Assembly: GCA_026193125.1 (NCBI GenBank)
Contig: JAPHSC010000271.1
Location: forward strand, 1-8,044
DNA: 8,044 nt
Source of the DNA: Gammaproteobacteria bacterium
GTDB lineage: Bacteria > Pseudomonadota > Gammaproteobacteria > Steroidobacterales > BM003
Direction of reading: 5' to 3'
Both the position numbers and the translations under genes were made by a program. Positions within the stretch are counted from its first letter, which is position 1; the number at the start of each line of letters is the position of its first letter. Shown here one piece after another: positions 1 through 7,420 of the stretch. The notes under the pieces were generated by a model. The model did no database searches. It was not told the DNA's origin and was given only the letters and a program-made list of their open reading frames with translations.

Positions 1-538
1 CATCGCTTTTCGCGTCCTTGGTAATTTCAATATCGTGCAGGGTGACAATCCTGGGCAGACCGGCAATTTCGCTCACGAACTCGCCCAATGCGTGATAGCC
101 GCCCCTCAGACGGATACGTATGGGCAGTTCAGCGTAGAACTCCTTACGTACCTCCCCCACGGGTTGGAACAATTCCTCCGCCAGCCCGGCAGCAAGACCG
201 GTCTGGGAAATATCTACCAGCAGGCTTGGCACCTCGGTCTTGCCAGGAAGCTGGCGAAGCATGGTGCCAAAGGAACTCTCTATTTCGGCCAACTGCTGCT
301 TGTATTCCTCGAGATTCGCGGCTTTTTGCTGTTTCTGTTCAAAGCCGGCCTTCAGAGTCTTCTCTTCCTGCTGCACTTTTTCCAGCACTGGCACCTGGTC
401 CTTGTACACAAAGTAATAGGTGCCACCTATCGCAACAAAAAGGAAAATCAGGCCAATCAGTCCGTACCGAAAAGCCGCTGGCCAGCGGCCCACATCGTTA
501 ATATCCAGTGCTTTTAACTGTTCAAGGAAATCGTTCAT
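1..538 (-). CDS. pilO: Type IV pilus inner-membrane alignment protein PilO, C-terminus cut off by the window edge
   Basis: PilO pairs with PilN in the inner membrane and links the cytoplasmic PilM ring to PilP and the PilQ secretin in type IV pili. The reading frame starts at ATG 538-536 and stays open to the left edge, giving 179 residues of a family usually a little over 200 long, so only the last part is missing. Visible features are a short cytoplasmic N-terminus, one membrane segment at about residues 25-45 (GLIGLIFLFVAIGGTYYFV), a coiled coil rich in Q, E and K at about 48-90, and a periplasmic ferredoxin-like region with typical PilO text (LPGKTEVPSLLVDIS, then LPIRIRLRGGYHALGEFVSE). 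The start overlaps the pilN stop in an ATGA, and a strong AGGAG lies 7 nt upstream (546-550), which implies translational coupling. Identification is by recognition of family sequence plus gene order. Confidence 0.95.
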   Translation of the reverse strand, partial: MNDFLEQLKALDINDVGRWPAAFRYGLIGLIFLFVAIGGTYYFVYKDQVPVLEKVQQEEKTLKAGFEQKQQKAANLEEYKQQLAEIESSFGTMLRQLPGKTEVPSLLVDISQTGLAAGLAEELFQPVGEVRKEFYAELPIRIRLRGGYHALGEFVSEIAGLPRIVTLHDIEITKDAKSD

Positions 539-1104
539 GGCAGATCTCCTTCCTCACCCGGGGCATCGACGGTCTGCTGCCCCGTGATGGTAAATTCACT
601 TACCCGGCGACGATCCACTTCCTTGGCCTCGACAACTTGCAACGTCGGGTTTCGAAGAGATGTCGAGGAATCGATATTTCTCATCAGGCTGGAAACCCGG
701 GTGCTGGATTCGGCCCGCCCCTTGACCTCAAGTGAGGCGCCCGACTGTTTGACAGATGTCAGGTACACGCCCTCTGGCAGAGTACGAACGATCTGATCGA
801 ACAATTTCACAGATTTCGGACGGCTACGTTGCAGCTGTTCGATAATGTTCATGCGAGCCAGCAAGCGCTCTTTCTTGGATTCCAGATCACGAATCTCGCT
901 AATCTGCTTATCGATCTCGGCGATCTCGGATTTCAGCATGTTATTGCGCGTGATTTGGTGCTCTATGCGAGTCTCAAAAACAAAATTAGTGAAGAACATC
1001 ACAAGCACGCCAAAAACGACAGCAATCCCCGCAGAAATCAAGAATTCCTTCTGCCGCTGCTTTCGCAGCTCATCGCGCCAGGGTAGTAGGTTAATCCGGG
1101 GCAT
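535..1104 (-). CDS. pilN: Type IV pilus inner-membrane protein PilN
   Basis: PilN is the bitopic partner of PilO; its cytoplasmic N-terminal tail docks in a groove of PilM. The protein opens MPRINLLPWR, carrying the INLLPWR motif that binds PilM. It continues with a basic stretch, one membrane segment at about residues 21-43, a coiled coil at about 44-90, and a periplasmic ferredoxin-like domain (LFDQIVRTLPEGVYLTSVKQ at 101-120). At 189 residues it is normal for the family. I chose ATG 1104-1102 rather than the in-frame TTG at 1113: the GAGGAG sequence lies 11 nt before the ATG but only 2 nt before the TTG, and the ATG gives the canonical N-terminus. The ATG begins 1 nt after the pilM stop (TGA 1108-1106), so the two genes are coupled. 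Confidence 0.96.
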   Translation of the reverse strand: MPRINLLPWRDELRKQRQKEFLISAGIAVVFGVLVMFFTNFVFETRIEHQITRNNMLKSEIAEIDKQISEIRDLESKKERLLARMNIIEQLQRSRPKSVKLFDQIVRTLPEGVYLTSVKQSGASLEVKGRAESSTRVSSLMRNIDSSTSLRNPTLQVVEAKEVDRRRVSEFTITGQQTVDAPGEEGDLP

Positions 1105-1105
1105 A

Positions 1106-2167
1106 TCAGTCAAAGCTCCTCAGTGCCAGGCCAAGGGCCGTCATCAAGGCGGTCGCATCCTTCTTCACGCCCTGGGATTTCGCACGGGACGATATCTTCA
1201 TCTGTCCAAGTGGATCTCCAATCACCGTGGGAATCCCCACGCGGCTGGCGATCAACTCGTCCACGCCTGGAATATTAGCGCAGCCTCCGCAAACTATAAT
1301 CTGATCCGGTTGTTGACGCCCGCCACCGGCAGCCAGGAAAAACTGCAGTGACCGGCTGACCTGCTGACACATGTCATCCACGAACGGATCCAGCACTTCC
1401 GGCTCATAGTTGCTGGGAAGGCCTCCTTCTTTCTTGGCCCGACCCGCATCTTCCATGCTCAAGCCGTAAGTCCGCATGATTTCCTCGGTCAGCTGCTGGC
1501 CGCCAAAGGCAAAATCCCGGGTATATATGACTTTCAAATTGCGCAAAACACTGAAGGTCGTGCTGCTGGCGCCAAAGTCGACCAGCGCTACCGTCACGTT
1601 CTCGCCATGATCGGGCATCTGGTGTGTCAGTAACTGGCAAGCGCTTTCCAGGGCAAAGGACTCAACGTCCATGACCCTTGCGCGCAAGCCCGCACTGTCC
1701 ACCGCAGCCTGCCGTTGTTCGACATTCTCCGTGCGGGTTGCGACCAGCAGGACATCGAGCATTTCCGCGTCTCTTGCGCTGGGCCCGATGACTTCAAAGT
1801 CATGCCGTACTTCTTCCATCGGGAAAGGAATGTACTGGTCAGCCTGGAGTTCGACCTGCCCCTCTATGTCTGAGGGACTGAGACGGGCGGGCAACTGGAT
1901 GATCTTGGTGATTGCGGCGTCGCCGGAAATGGCAACCGCCACATCTGTGGTCTTGGTGCCAGCCCGTTTCACCGCACGCCGAATGGCCTCAGCCACGGCA
2001 TCAGCGTCAACGATGTTCTTTTCGTTAACCGCGTTGACCGGGGTCGCCTCTGCCGCATAGGACTCTACACGGAGTTGACCACCGCTACGCCCCAGTTCGA
2101 CCAGCTTGACCGATGAGGTAGTAATATCCAGCCCGAGCAAGGGCTTGTGTTTAGCACCGAATAACAC
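1106..2167 (-). CDS. pilM: Type IV pilus assembly ATPase-like protein PilM (actin fold)
   Basis: PilM is a cytoplasmic FtsA/actin-like protein that binds nucleotide and the PilN tail, forming the inner ring of the pilus machine. The actin-fold signatures are visible: phosphate-1 loop LGLDITTSSVK (residues 11-21), phosphate-2 loop LVDFGASSTTFSV (195-207) and the adenosine motif IVCGGCANIPGV (291-302). The text VNEKNIVDADAV is typical of PilM. I place the start at GTG 2167-2165: it is preceded by AGGGAAGG and seven A residues, yields 353 residues (the family is about 354), and puts the LGLDI loop close to the N-terminus. An upstream in-frame TTG at 2230 would add 21 residues that do not look like PilM. 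It is the first gene of the pilMNO(PQ) operon and is divergent from mrcA. Confidence 0.96.
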   Translation of the reverse strand: MLFGAKHKPLLGLDITTSSVKLVELGRSGGQLRVESYAAEATPVNAVNEKNIVDADAVAEAIRRAVKRAGTKTTDVAVAISGDAAITKIIQLPARLSPSDIEGQVELQADQYIPFPMEEVRHDFEVIGPSARDAEMLDVLLVATRTENVEQRQAAVDSAGLRARVMDVESFALESACQLLTHQMPDHGENVTVALVDFGASSTTFSVLRNLKVIYTRDFAFGGQQLTEEIMRTYGLSMEDAGRAKKEGGLPSNYEPEVLDPFVDDMCQQVSRSLQFFLAAGGGRQQPDQIIVCGGCANIPGVDELIASRVGIPTVIGDPLGQMKISSRAKSQGVKKDATALMTALGLALRSFD

Positions 2168-2235
2168 TTTTTTTCCTTCCCTAACGGTAGCTTGCAGAGC
2201 AAAGATAGTCCAGTACCTTAGCTTGCGCAACTAAC

Positions 2236-2241
2236 TGTATA
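2236..2241 (-). promoter_or_regulatory. Putative -10 element of the pilM promoter
   Basis: On the minus strand the hexamer TATACA (4 of 6 to TATAAT) follows a TG with 1 nt between, matching an extended -10. No good -35 hexamer lies 17 nt upstream (ATAAGC), as expected for an activator-dependent promoter. If transcription starts near 2229, the leader to the GTG start is about 62 nt and the palindrome at 2264-2279 is centred near -42.5. The call is inference from sequence only. Confidence 0.4.
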
Positions 2242-2263
2242 ACATCTGTCGCCGCGGAGCTTA

Positions 2264-2279
2264 TGTGATTCACCTCACG
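2264..2279. promoter_or_regulatory. CRP/Vfr-like binding site upstream of pilM
   Basis: The sequence TGTGA-N6-TCACG matches the CRP-family consensus TGTGA-N6-TCACA at 9 of 10 conserved positions. Its centre falls about 42 bp upstream of the predicted pilM transcription start, the class II activation position where CRP overlaps a weak -35. CRP homologues (CRP; Vfr in Pseudomonas) are known to control type IV pilus or competence genes in several gammaproteobacteria, including the pilMNOPQ-like com operon of Haemophilus. It lies some 320 bp from the mrcA start, so control of pilM is likelier. Confidence 0.55.
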
Positions 2280-2593
2280 TTATGGAAAAAACCGCCCAAG
2301 CTCGTTAACCTGAGTCAACCTCACCCTGCCCGCACCACTGTCAATCTGATACCTTAGGCAGTTGTTCCAGCTCACCCATCGGCAACCATCTTGAGCAATT
2401 CCTCGCATCGCATGACTGCAGAAATCTTTGGTACCGCGTCTAGCATACCCGATCCAGGGCGCGGCACGTGCTCCAAATATACCTTGCCTAGTGCCGCAAT
2501 TACTCCTTGTTTTCCTTGGAAACTGCCAGCGTCTGCGGTTGAATATGCAGAATCCGGTTACTTGAAAGCAAGAACTTGGGTCACACTCTTGCA

Positions 2594-5167
2594 ATGAAGC
2601 TTTATCAAAAAATTCTTTACTGGGGGGCCGCCGCGGCTGCCACCACTATGCTTATCGGCCTGCTTGCCGGTGCATCCGCTTATTTCTACCTTGAACCGGG
2701 CTTGCCGGACGTGGAGAGCTTGCGGGAAATTCGCCTGCAGGTGCCGCTGCGCATATACACGCGGGACGGTCGGCTCGTGGCGGAATTCGGCGAAAAGCGA
2801 CGAATTCCCGCAAATTACGAAGAGATTCCGCCGCGCATGATAGAGGCCTTCCTGGCCGCCGAGGATGACCGTTTCTATGAACACCCCGGGGTCGACTACC
2901 AGGGTCTGATGCGGGCCGCATTTTTTCTTGCCGTGACCGGAGAGCGTCGACAGGGCGGCGGTACGATCACCATGCAGTTGGCCAGGAATTTTTTCCTGAC
3001 CCCGGAAAAAACCTATATTCGGAAACTCAGGGAAATATTTCTGGCCCTGAGAATCGAGGGAGAACTGAGCAAGCGGGAAATCCTGACTCTCTATCTGAAC
3101 AAGATTTTTCTTGGCCAGCGGGCCTATGGTGTCGCGGCGGCGGCCGAGGTTTTTTACGGCAAGAACCTGGGGGAACTTACCCTGGCTGAGATCGCCACGA
3201 TTGCCGGCCTGCCGACGGCTCCATCCAGAAATAACCCGATCACCAGCCCATCCGGGGCGGAAAGACGCAAGGAATACGTCCTGCGACGGATGCTGGAGTT
3301 GTCATACATCAGCCGCGACGACTACGAGCAGGCAATGAGCGAGCACCCCAGGGCGGAGTTGCACGGAGCAAGCATTGAAGCCGACGCACCCTATGTGGCG
3401 GAAATGGTGCGCAGCGACATGCTCTCGCTCTACGGCAGGGACGCCTATACCGAGGGATACAAGGTCACCACCACCCTTGACAGCCGTCTGCAGGGAGCGG
3501 CAAATCGCGCCCTGCGCCAGGGTCTGCTGGAATATGACAGACGGCACGGCTACCGGGGGCCCGTCGCCCGCACGAGTATCTCCCTGGAGCACCCGGACGA
3601 GGAACTTGAGCGCCTGCTCGATCCCTACCGGAACGCCGCCAGCCTGACCGCCGGTGTAGTCATTCGGCTGGAGGAAAAGGCGGCCGAGGTTTATCTCAGG
3701 GGAGGAGGCAGGGTCATGCTGGGTTGGCCCGGGCTGTCCTGGGCGCGACCGTTTATCACTGAGGACAGCATGGGGCCCTCGCCTGAAAGCGCCGCCGAGA
3801 TACTGGCTGTGGGCGATGTCGTCATGCTGATGGAAATGGCAGACGGCAGCTGGCAATTGGGACAACTCCCGGAGGCCCAGGCGAGCCTGGTGGCGATTGA
3901 TCCCCGTGACGGCGCCATATCAGCCCTGGTCGGCGGCTATGACTATTATCAGAGCAAGTACAATCGCGCTACCCAGGCGCGCAGACAGCCGGGCTCGTCA
4001 TTCAAGCCATTCATATATTCGGCAGCCCTGGAGAACGGATTCACCGCCGCAAGCATCATTAATGACGCGCCGGTAGTGTTCCAGGACGCGACCCTCGAGG
4101 GTGCCTGGCGACCAGAAAACTACAGCGGCCGCTTTTATGGGCCCACACGACTGCGCGAGGCCCTGGTTCGATCCCGTAACATGGTTTCTATACGCCTGCT
4201 CAGGTCGGTCGGTGTGAGCAAGGCACTGCGCCATATCGAATCTTTCGGGTTTGACCGTTCCGAGTTACCCAAGGATTTGTCGCTGGCCCTGGGCAGCGCC
4301 AATCTGACGCCCCTGCAAATGGCCAGGGGGTATACAGTCCTGGCCAGCGGTGGCTATCTCACCGAGTCGTATTACACCGAGAGAGTGGAGCTGACCAACG
4401 GAGAGATCGTGTTTGAAGCCGATCCGCTGATTGTCTGTCACAACTGCGACCAGCCAGCAGCACTGCCGGAACCCGCCGCGCAAGAGCCCACTGGCAACGA
4501 GCAAGAGCAAGCCACGACGCTAGACGGCAATGACTTCGGGCTGTTTCCGCAAGCCGCAGCAAACCAGCCGGCGGATGGCGGGACAAGCCGCCCCGGCGAA
4601 CTTGAAACCGCCTGTGTCCTTCCGGAGCAAGTGAACAGCGGGCTTATACATGCGGCACCCAGGACGGTGGGTCCACAGAATGTCTACCTTATCTACGACA
4701 TGATGCGTAGCGTGGTCCAGCGCGGCACCGGCGCAAGAGCCTACCGTGAGCTAAAACGCCAGGATATTGCCGGCAAGACGGGCACCACAAACGACCGGCG
4801 TGATGCCTGGTTCAGTGGGTTCAATGCGGATCTGGTGACCACGGTCTGGGTTGGATTTGACCAGGAGCGCTCCCTGGGTCGCAAGGAAGAAGGTGGCCGC
4901 ACTGCGCTCCCCATATGGATATATTTCATGCGTGAAGCCCTGGCGGACACACAGGAACACCCGCTGGAAGCCCCAACCGGCCTGGTTACCGTGCGTATTG
5001 ACCCCCTGACTGGCAAGCTCGCTGCAGCCGGTGATCGTGACGCTATTTTTGAAACCTTCCGTGAGGACATGCTTCCGGCAAGGAGTTCCGGCAAGAGCCC
5101 GGAACAGACAGATCCCTTTGAGCAGTCTGAAGGAGAGGAGGAGAAGCCTGACGACACCCTGTTCTAG
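2594..5167 (+). CDS. mrcA: Bifunctional penicillin-binding protein 1A (class A PBP: glycosyltransferase and transpeptidase)
   Basis: PBP1A (ponA in Pseudomonas) polymerises lipid II into glycan strands and cross-links them in the periplasm while anchored in the inner membrane. From ATG 2594 the protein has 857 residues, normal for the family. A membrane anchor (about residues 7-33) is followed by the GT51 domain: E90-DDRFYEHPGVD with the catalytic glutamate, GGGTITMQLARN (121-132), RKLRE (143-147) and KREILTLYLNKIFLGQ (160-175). An OB-type linker covers about 315-430. The transpeptidase carries S468-SFK (nucleophile), S527-R-N and K728-TGTT. Between SxN and KTG lies a P/E/Q-rich insertion (about 611-690) with a CHNC pair (C615, C618), as in E. 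coli PBP1A, which has a similar CPEC. The C-terminus is acidic. The ATG is chosen because it keeps the short cytoplasmic tail, but its Shine-Dalgarno is weak. Confidence 0.97.
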   Translation: MKLYQKILYWGAAAAATTMLIGLLAGASAYFYLEPGLPDVESLREIRLQVPLRIYTRDGRLVAEFGEKRRIPANYEEIPPRMIEAFLAAEDDRFYEHPGVDYQGLMRAAFFLAVTGERRQGGGTITMQLARNFFLTPEKTYIRKLREIFLALRIEGELSKREILTLYLNKIFLGQRAYGVAAAAEVFYGKNLGELTLAEIATIAGLPTAPSRNNPITSPSGAERRKEYVLRRMLELSYISRDDYEQAMSEHPRAELHGASIEADAPYVAEMVRSDMLSLYGRDAYTEGYKVTTTLDSRLQGAANRALRQGLLEYDRRHGYRGPVARTSISLEHPDEELERLLDPYRNAASLTAGVVIRLEEKAAEVYLRGGGRVMLGWPGLSWARPFITEDSMGPSPESAAEILAVGDVVMLMEMADGSWQLGQLPEAQASLVAIDPRDGAISALVGGYDYYQSKYNRATQARRQPGSSFKPFIYSAALENGFTAASIINDAPVVFQDATLEGAWRPENYSGRFYGPTRLREALVRSRNMVSIRLLRSVGVSKALRHIESFGFDRSELPKDLSLALGSANLTPLQMARGYTVLASGGYLTESYYTERVELTNGEIVFEADPLIVCHNCDQPAALPEPAAQEPTGNEQEQATTLDGNDFGLFPQAAANQPADGGTSRPGELETACVLPEQVNSGLIHAAPRTVGPQNVYLIYDMMRSVVQRGTGARAYRELKRQDIAGKTGTTNDRRDAWFSGFNADLVTTVWVGFDQERSLGRKEEGGRTALPIWIYFMREALADTQEHPLEAPTGLVTVRIDPLTGKLAAAGDRDAIFETFREDMLPARSSGKSPEQTDPFEQSEGEEEKPDDTLF

Positions 5168-5190
5168 GGGCCGCACCAGGCTGAGGCAAG

Positions 5191-5796
5191 ATGGCAAAGC
5201 AAGCTACGCCGCGTAGCGACAACATGCGTTTGGCGGTGGCGCAGGAAACGGCACGGATCATGGTGCAACAGTCGCTTACAGATTTTTATACAGCCAAGCG
5301 CAAAGCCGCTGAACGGCTGGGCGCCAGCGAACAATCACTGCCCAGCAACCGGGAAATTGAACAGGCCCTGCTGGAGTACCAAAAGCTTTTTGGCGGCCGG
5401 CAATATGAGGACAGACTGAGTAGCTTGCGCAGGGCCGCCATACAGGCGATGGAGGGTCTGCGGCAGTTTGATCCGCAGCTGGTAGGACCGGTCCTGACCG
5501 GGGCCGCCCACAGCAACAGCGAAGTGCAGCTGCACCTGTTCACCGACACACCGGAACAGGTGGCCCTGGCCTTGATCGCTCAGGATATTCCTTATCATGC
5601 AGGCGAGCGCCAACAGCGCTACGGTGGCGAGCGCAGCAAGAACTGCCCTTGCTTCACCTTCATGGCGGGAGAGGTTTTTTTCGAGCTGTTGGTGTTTACG
5701 CTGGACGGGCTGCGCGAAGCGCCGCTGAGCCCGGTCAATGGCAGACCGACCCGCAGGGCCAGGACCGCGGAGGTCCAGGCCCTGCTGTCGAACTAG
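5191..5796 (+). CDS. Conserved hypothetical protein resembling a degenerate nucleotidyltransferase-fold domain
   Basis: This 201-residue soluble protein has no signal peptide or membrane segment. It starts 23 nt after the mrcA stop, with GAGG 4 nt before the ATG, and is probably co-transcribed with mrcA. The N-terminal 90 residues look helical and basic (AKRKAAERLGASEQSLPSNR at 35-54). GPVLTG (99-104) then SEVQLHLF (110-117) has the spacing of the nucleotidyltransferase motif GSxxTG...SDIDLH, and FFEL (163-166) sits where the third acidic residue is expected. The first two carboxylates appear as E111 and Q113, so the metal site is probably altered or inactive. Further blocks are CPCFTFMAGE (152-161) and LREAPLSPVNGRPTRRA (174-190). 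I recall similar unnamed proteins in other proteobacteria, but the function is unknown and the fold assignment is inference from motif spacing. The gene ends 3 bp from the convergent gltA. Confidence 0.85.
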   Translation: MAKQATPRSDNMRLAVAQETARIMVQQSLTDFYTAKRKAAERLGASEQSLPSNREIEQALLEYQKLFGGRQYEDRLSSLRRAAIQAMEGLRQFDPQLVGPVLTGAAHSNSEVQLHLFTDTPEQVALALIAQDIPYHAGERQQRYGGERSKNCPCFTFMAGEVFFELLVFTLDGLREAPLSPVNGRPTRRARTAEVQALLSN

Positions 5797-5799
5797 TTA

Positions 5800-7098
5800 C
5801 TATTTCCGGTCGTCTACCGAGACGTAATCCCGCAGCGGGGCGCCTGTGTAGAGCTGGCGCGGGCGACCGATGCGGCCGGCCGGATCGGCAATCATCTCCA
5901 GCCAGTGCGCAACCCAACCCACCGTGCGTGCAATCGCAAACATCACCGTGAACATGGATTCCGGAATACCCAGCGCCCGGTAAATAATGCCGGAATAAAA
6001 GTCCACGTTGGGGTACAGGTTCTTTTCGATAAAGTAATCGTCCTGCAGGGCGACCTCTTCCAGGGCCAGGGCCAGTTCGAACAAGGGTGCGTTGCTATCG
6101 CCCATTTCCTTCAGGACCTTGTGACACATTTCACGAATGAGCGTGGCCCGCGGGTCAAAGTTCTTGTACACGCGATGACCAAAACCCATGAGCCTGAAGG
6201 GGTCATCCTTGTCCTTGGCACGGGCCACGAACTTCGGAATGTTTTCCACGGATCCGATGGCGTTCAGCATTTTCAGCACCGCCTCATTGGCGCCGCCGTG
6301 CGCCGGACCCCAAAGGGCTGAAACGCCCGCGGCAATCGCCGCGTAGGGATTAGCACCGGAACTGCCGGCCAGGCGCACCGTCGAGGTACTGCAGTTTTGC
6401 TCGTGATCCGCATGCAATATGAACAACAGATCCAGGGCCTCGGCCGCAAGCGGACTTATCTTGTAGGGCTCGCAAGGGACCGAGAAGAACATATTCAGTA
6501 CATTGCTGCAGTAGTCCAGGTCGTTACGCGGATAAATAAAGGGCTGACCCATCGAATGCTTGAACGCCGCTGCAGCCACGGTCGGAATCTTGGCGATGAC
6601 ACGATGAGCAAAAATCTCGCGATGAACGGGGTCATTAATATTCATCGAGTCGTGGTAGAACGCCGACATTGAACCAATTACACCGGACACCATGGCCATG
6701 GGATGGGCGTTGTAATGGAAGCCGTTAAAAAAGCGTAAAAAGCCCTCATTGATCATGGTGTGATGAGTTATCGAACTGGAGAAACTGGCCAGTTCGTCCG
6801 CGCTGGGCAATTCGCCGTACAGAAGCAAGTAGGCTACTTCAATGAAATTCGAACGCCCGGCCAGTTGCTCTATGGGGTAACCCCGATACAGCAAGACGCC
6901 CTTCTCTCCATCGATAAAGGTGATATCGCTTTCGCAACTACCGGTGGAAACAAACCCCGGATCAAAGGTAAACACGTTGTGCTGCTTGTACAACGCACCA
7001 ATATCCACAACGTCCGGGCCCAGAGTGCCCGTCTTGACCGGCAACTCAACGCTGGCGCCGGTAGTGTTATTGGTCAGCGTAAATGTTTTGTTCGTCAT
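5800..7098 (-). CDS. gltA: Citrate synthase (type II, hexameric, E. coli-like)
   Basis: Citrate synthase condenses acetyl-CoA and oxaloacetate into citrate, the entry step of the TCA cycle, in the cytoplasm. From ATG 7098-7096 the protein has 432 residues (E. coli GltA has 427). The catalytic triad is present: H267 in GPAHGGANE, H308 in MGFGHRVYKN and D366 in NVDFYSG, matching E. coli H264, H305 and D362. LHADHEQN (229-235 region) and the C-terminal RIGRPRQLYTG (409-419) are also typical. The extra N-terminal beta region (VELPVKTGTLGPDVVDI) fits the type II allosteric enzymes of Gram-negative bacteria. I prefer ATG 7098 to the in-frame ATG at 7119 because AGGAAG lies 7 nt upstream of it and the length fits better. 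The gene appears monocistronic, with its own promoter and a long leader. Confidence 0.98.
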   Translation of the reverse strand: MTNKTFTLTNNTTGASVELPVKTGTLGPDVVDIGALYKQHNVFTFDPGFVSTGSCESDITFIDGEKGVLLYRGYPIEQLAGRSNFIEVAYLLLYGELPSADELASFSSSITHHTMINEGFLRFFNGFHYNAHPMAMVSGVIGSMSAFYHDSMNINDPVHREIFAHRVIAKIPTVAAAAFKHSMGQPFIYPRNDLDYCSNVLNMFFSVPCEPYKISPLAAEALDLLFILHADHEQNCSTSTVRLAGSSGANPYAAIAAGVSALWGPAHGGANEAVLKMLNAIGSVENIPKFVARAKDKDDPFRLMGFGHRVYKNFDPRATLIREMCHKVLKEMGDSNAPLFELALALEEVALQDDYFIEKNLYPNVDFYSGIIYRALGIPESMFTVMFAIARTVGWVAHWLEMIADPAGRIGRPRQLYTGAPLRDYVSVDDRK

Positions 7099-7151
7099 AA
7101 CTGTGCTTCCTATCGTCATTCAATTCCGAGCTTTTCCACCATGGCGGGACC

Positions 7152-7174
7152 TGCCGAAACACCTTCGTTCGGCA
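7152..7174 (-). other. Hairpin in the gltA leader
   Basis: A perfect 7-bp inverted repeat (TGCCGAA at 7152-7158, TTCGGCA at 7168-7174) with a 9-nt loop lies in the predicted gltA leader, about 55 nt before the start codon. No T run follows on either strand, so it is not an intrinsic terminator by itself. A role in mRNA stability or leader control is possible but unsupported. Confidence 0.35.
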
Positions 7175-7282
7175 AGCGGGGAAGGACACGCAAAAAGAGC
7201 CAACAAGGCAGGCTATCCATGCACCGCAAAAGCCGCTCAAATCAGTGCACGACACTAGACCAGCGCCCATGGGGTGACAATC

Positions 7283-7312
7283 AGTATAAGCCACGGGAGT
7301 CATAGTTATCAG
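7283..7312 (-). promoter_or_regulatory. Predicted sigma-70 promoter of gltA
   Basis: On the minus strand CTGATA (7312-7307, 4 of 6 to TTGACA) is followed after 18 nt by TATACT (7288-7283, 5 of 6 to TATAAT). Transcription would start near 7276, leaving a leader of about 178 nt before the gltA ATG. It lies downstream of the rpmE terminator, so gltA is expected to be transcribed independently. Confidence 0.5.
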
Positions 7313-7362
7313 CCCTCTTTCAGCCACCGTAAACCAGACGTAATCCCCTGCTCGCGACCAAA

Positions 7363-7389
7363 AAAAAGCGCCCACAAGGGGCGCTTTTT
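7363..7389 (-). terminator. Intrinsic terminator of rpmE
   Basis: An 11-bp perfect stem (AAAAAGCGCCC at 7363-7373 pairing with GGGCGCTTTTT at 7379-7389) has a 5-nt loop and, on the minus strand, runs into eight T residues. It begins about 30 nt after the rpmE stop codon. The A and T runs on both sides would also let it work on plus-strand transcripts. Confidence 0.93.
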
Positions 7390-7420
7390 CTCCATGACCA
7401 AATCTCGTTTGCAGCAGTCG

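Larger units (their letters stand above)
2168..2593. other. Divergent pilM/mrcA intergenic region
   Basis: These 426 bp separate two divergent start codons and hold the pilM promoter and CRP-like site described separately. I found no convincing sigma-70 promoter for mrcA: candidates such as TATACC at 2478-2483 lack a matching -35, and the TTGAAT near 2539 lacks a -10. A minus-strand TTGACA at 2344-2339 has no -10 at the right distance. No hairpin with a T run, small RNA or believable small protein was seen. Confidence 0.5.

Noticed and set aside
2168..2230. Upstream TTG start for pilM adding 21 residues
   Set aside because: The GTG at 2167 has a good ribosome binding site and gives the usual family length; the extension would include the predicted transcript leader.
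2307..2321. Short direct repeat AACCT spaced by 10 bp
   Set aside because: Five bases repeated twice is expected by chance and no function is suggested.
2313..2344. Minus-strand TTGACA and TTGACT hexamers as -35 elements for pilM
   Set aside because: No acceptable -10 hexamer lies 16-18 nt downstream of either one.
2280..2594. Minus-strand open frame of about 104 codons across the pilM/mrcA intergenic region
   Set aside because: It starts at a TTG, its composition is unlike a bacterial protein (many C, R and W in no pattern), it has no ribosome binding site, and it resembles no family I know.
7067..7375. Minus-strand open frame of about 102 codons over the gltA leader
   Set aside because: It overlaps the start of gltA in another frame and runs through the rpmE terminator and the gltA promoter; it has no recognisable family sequence.
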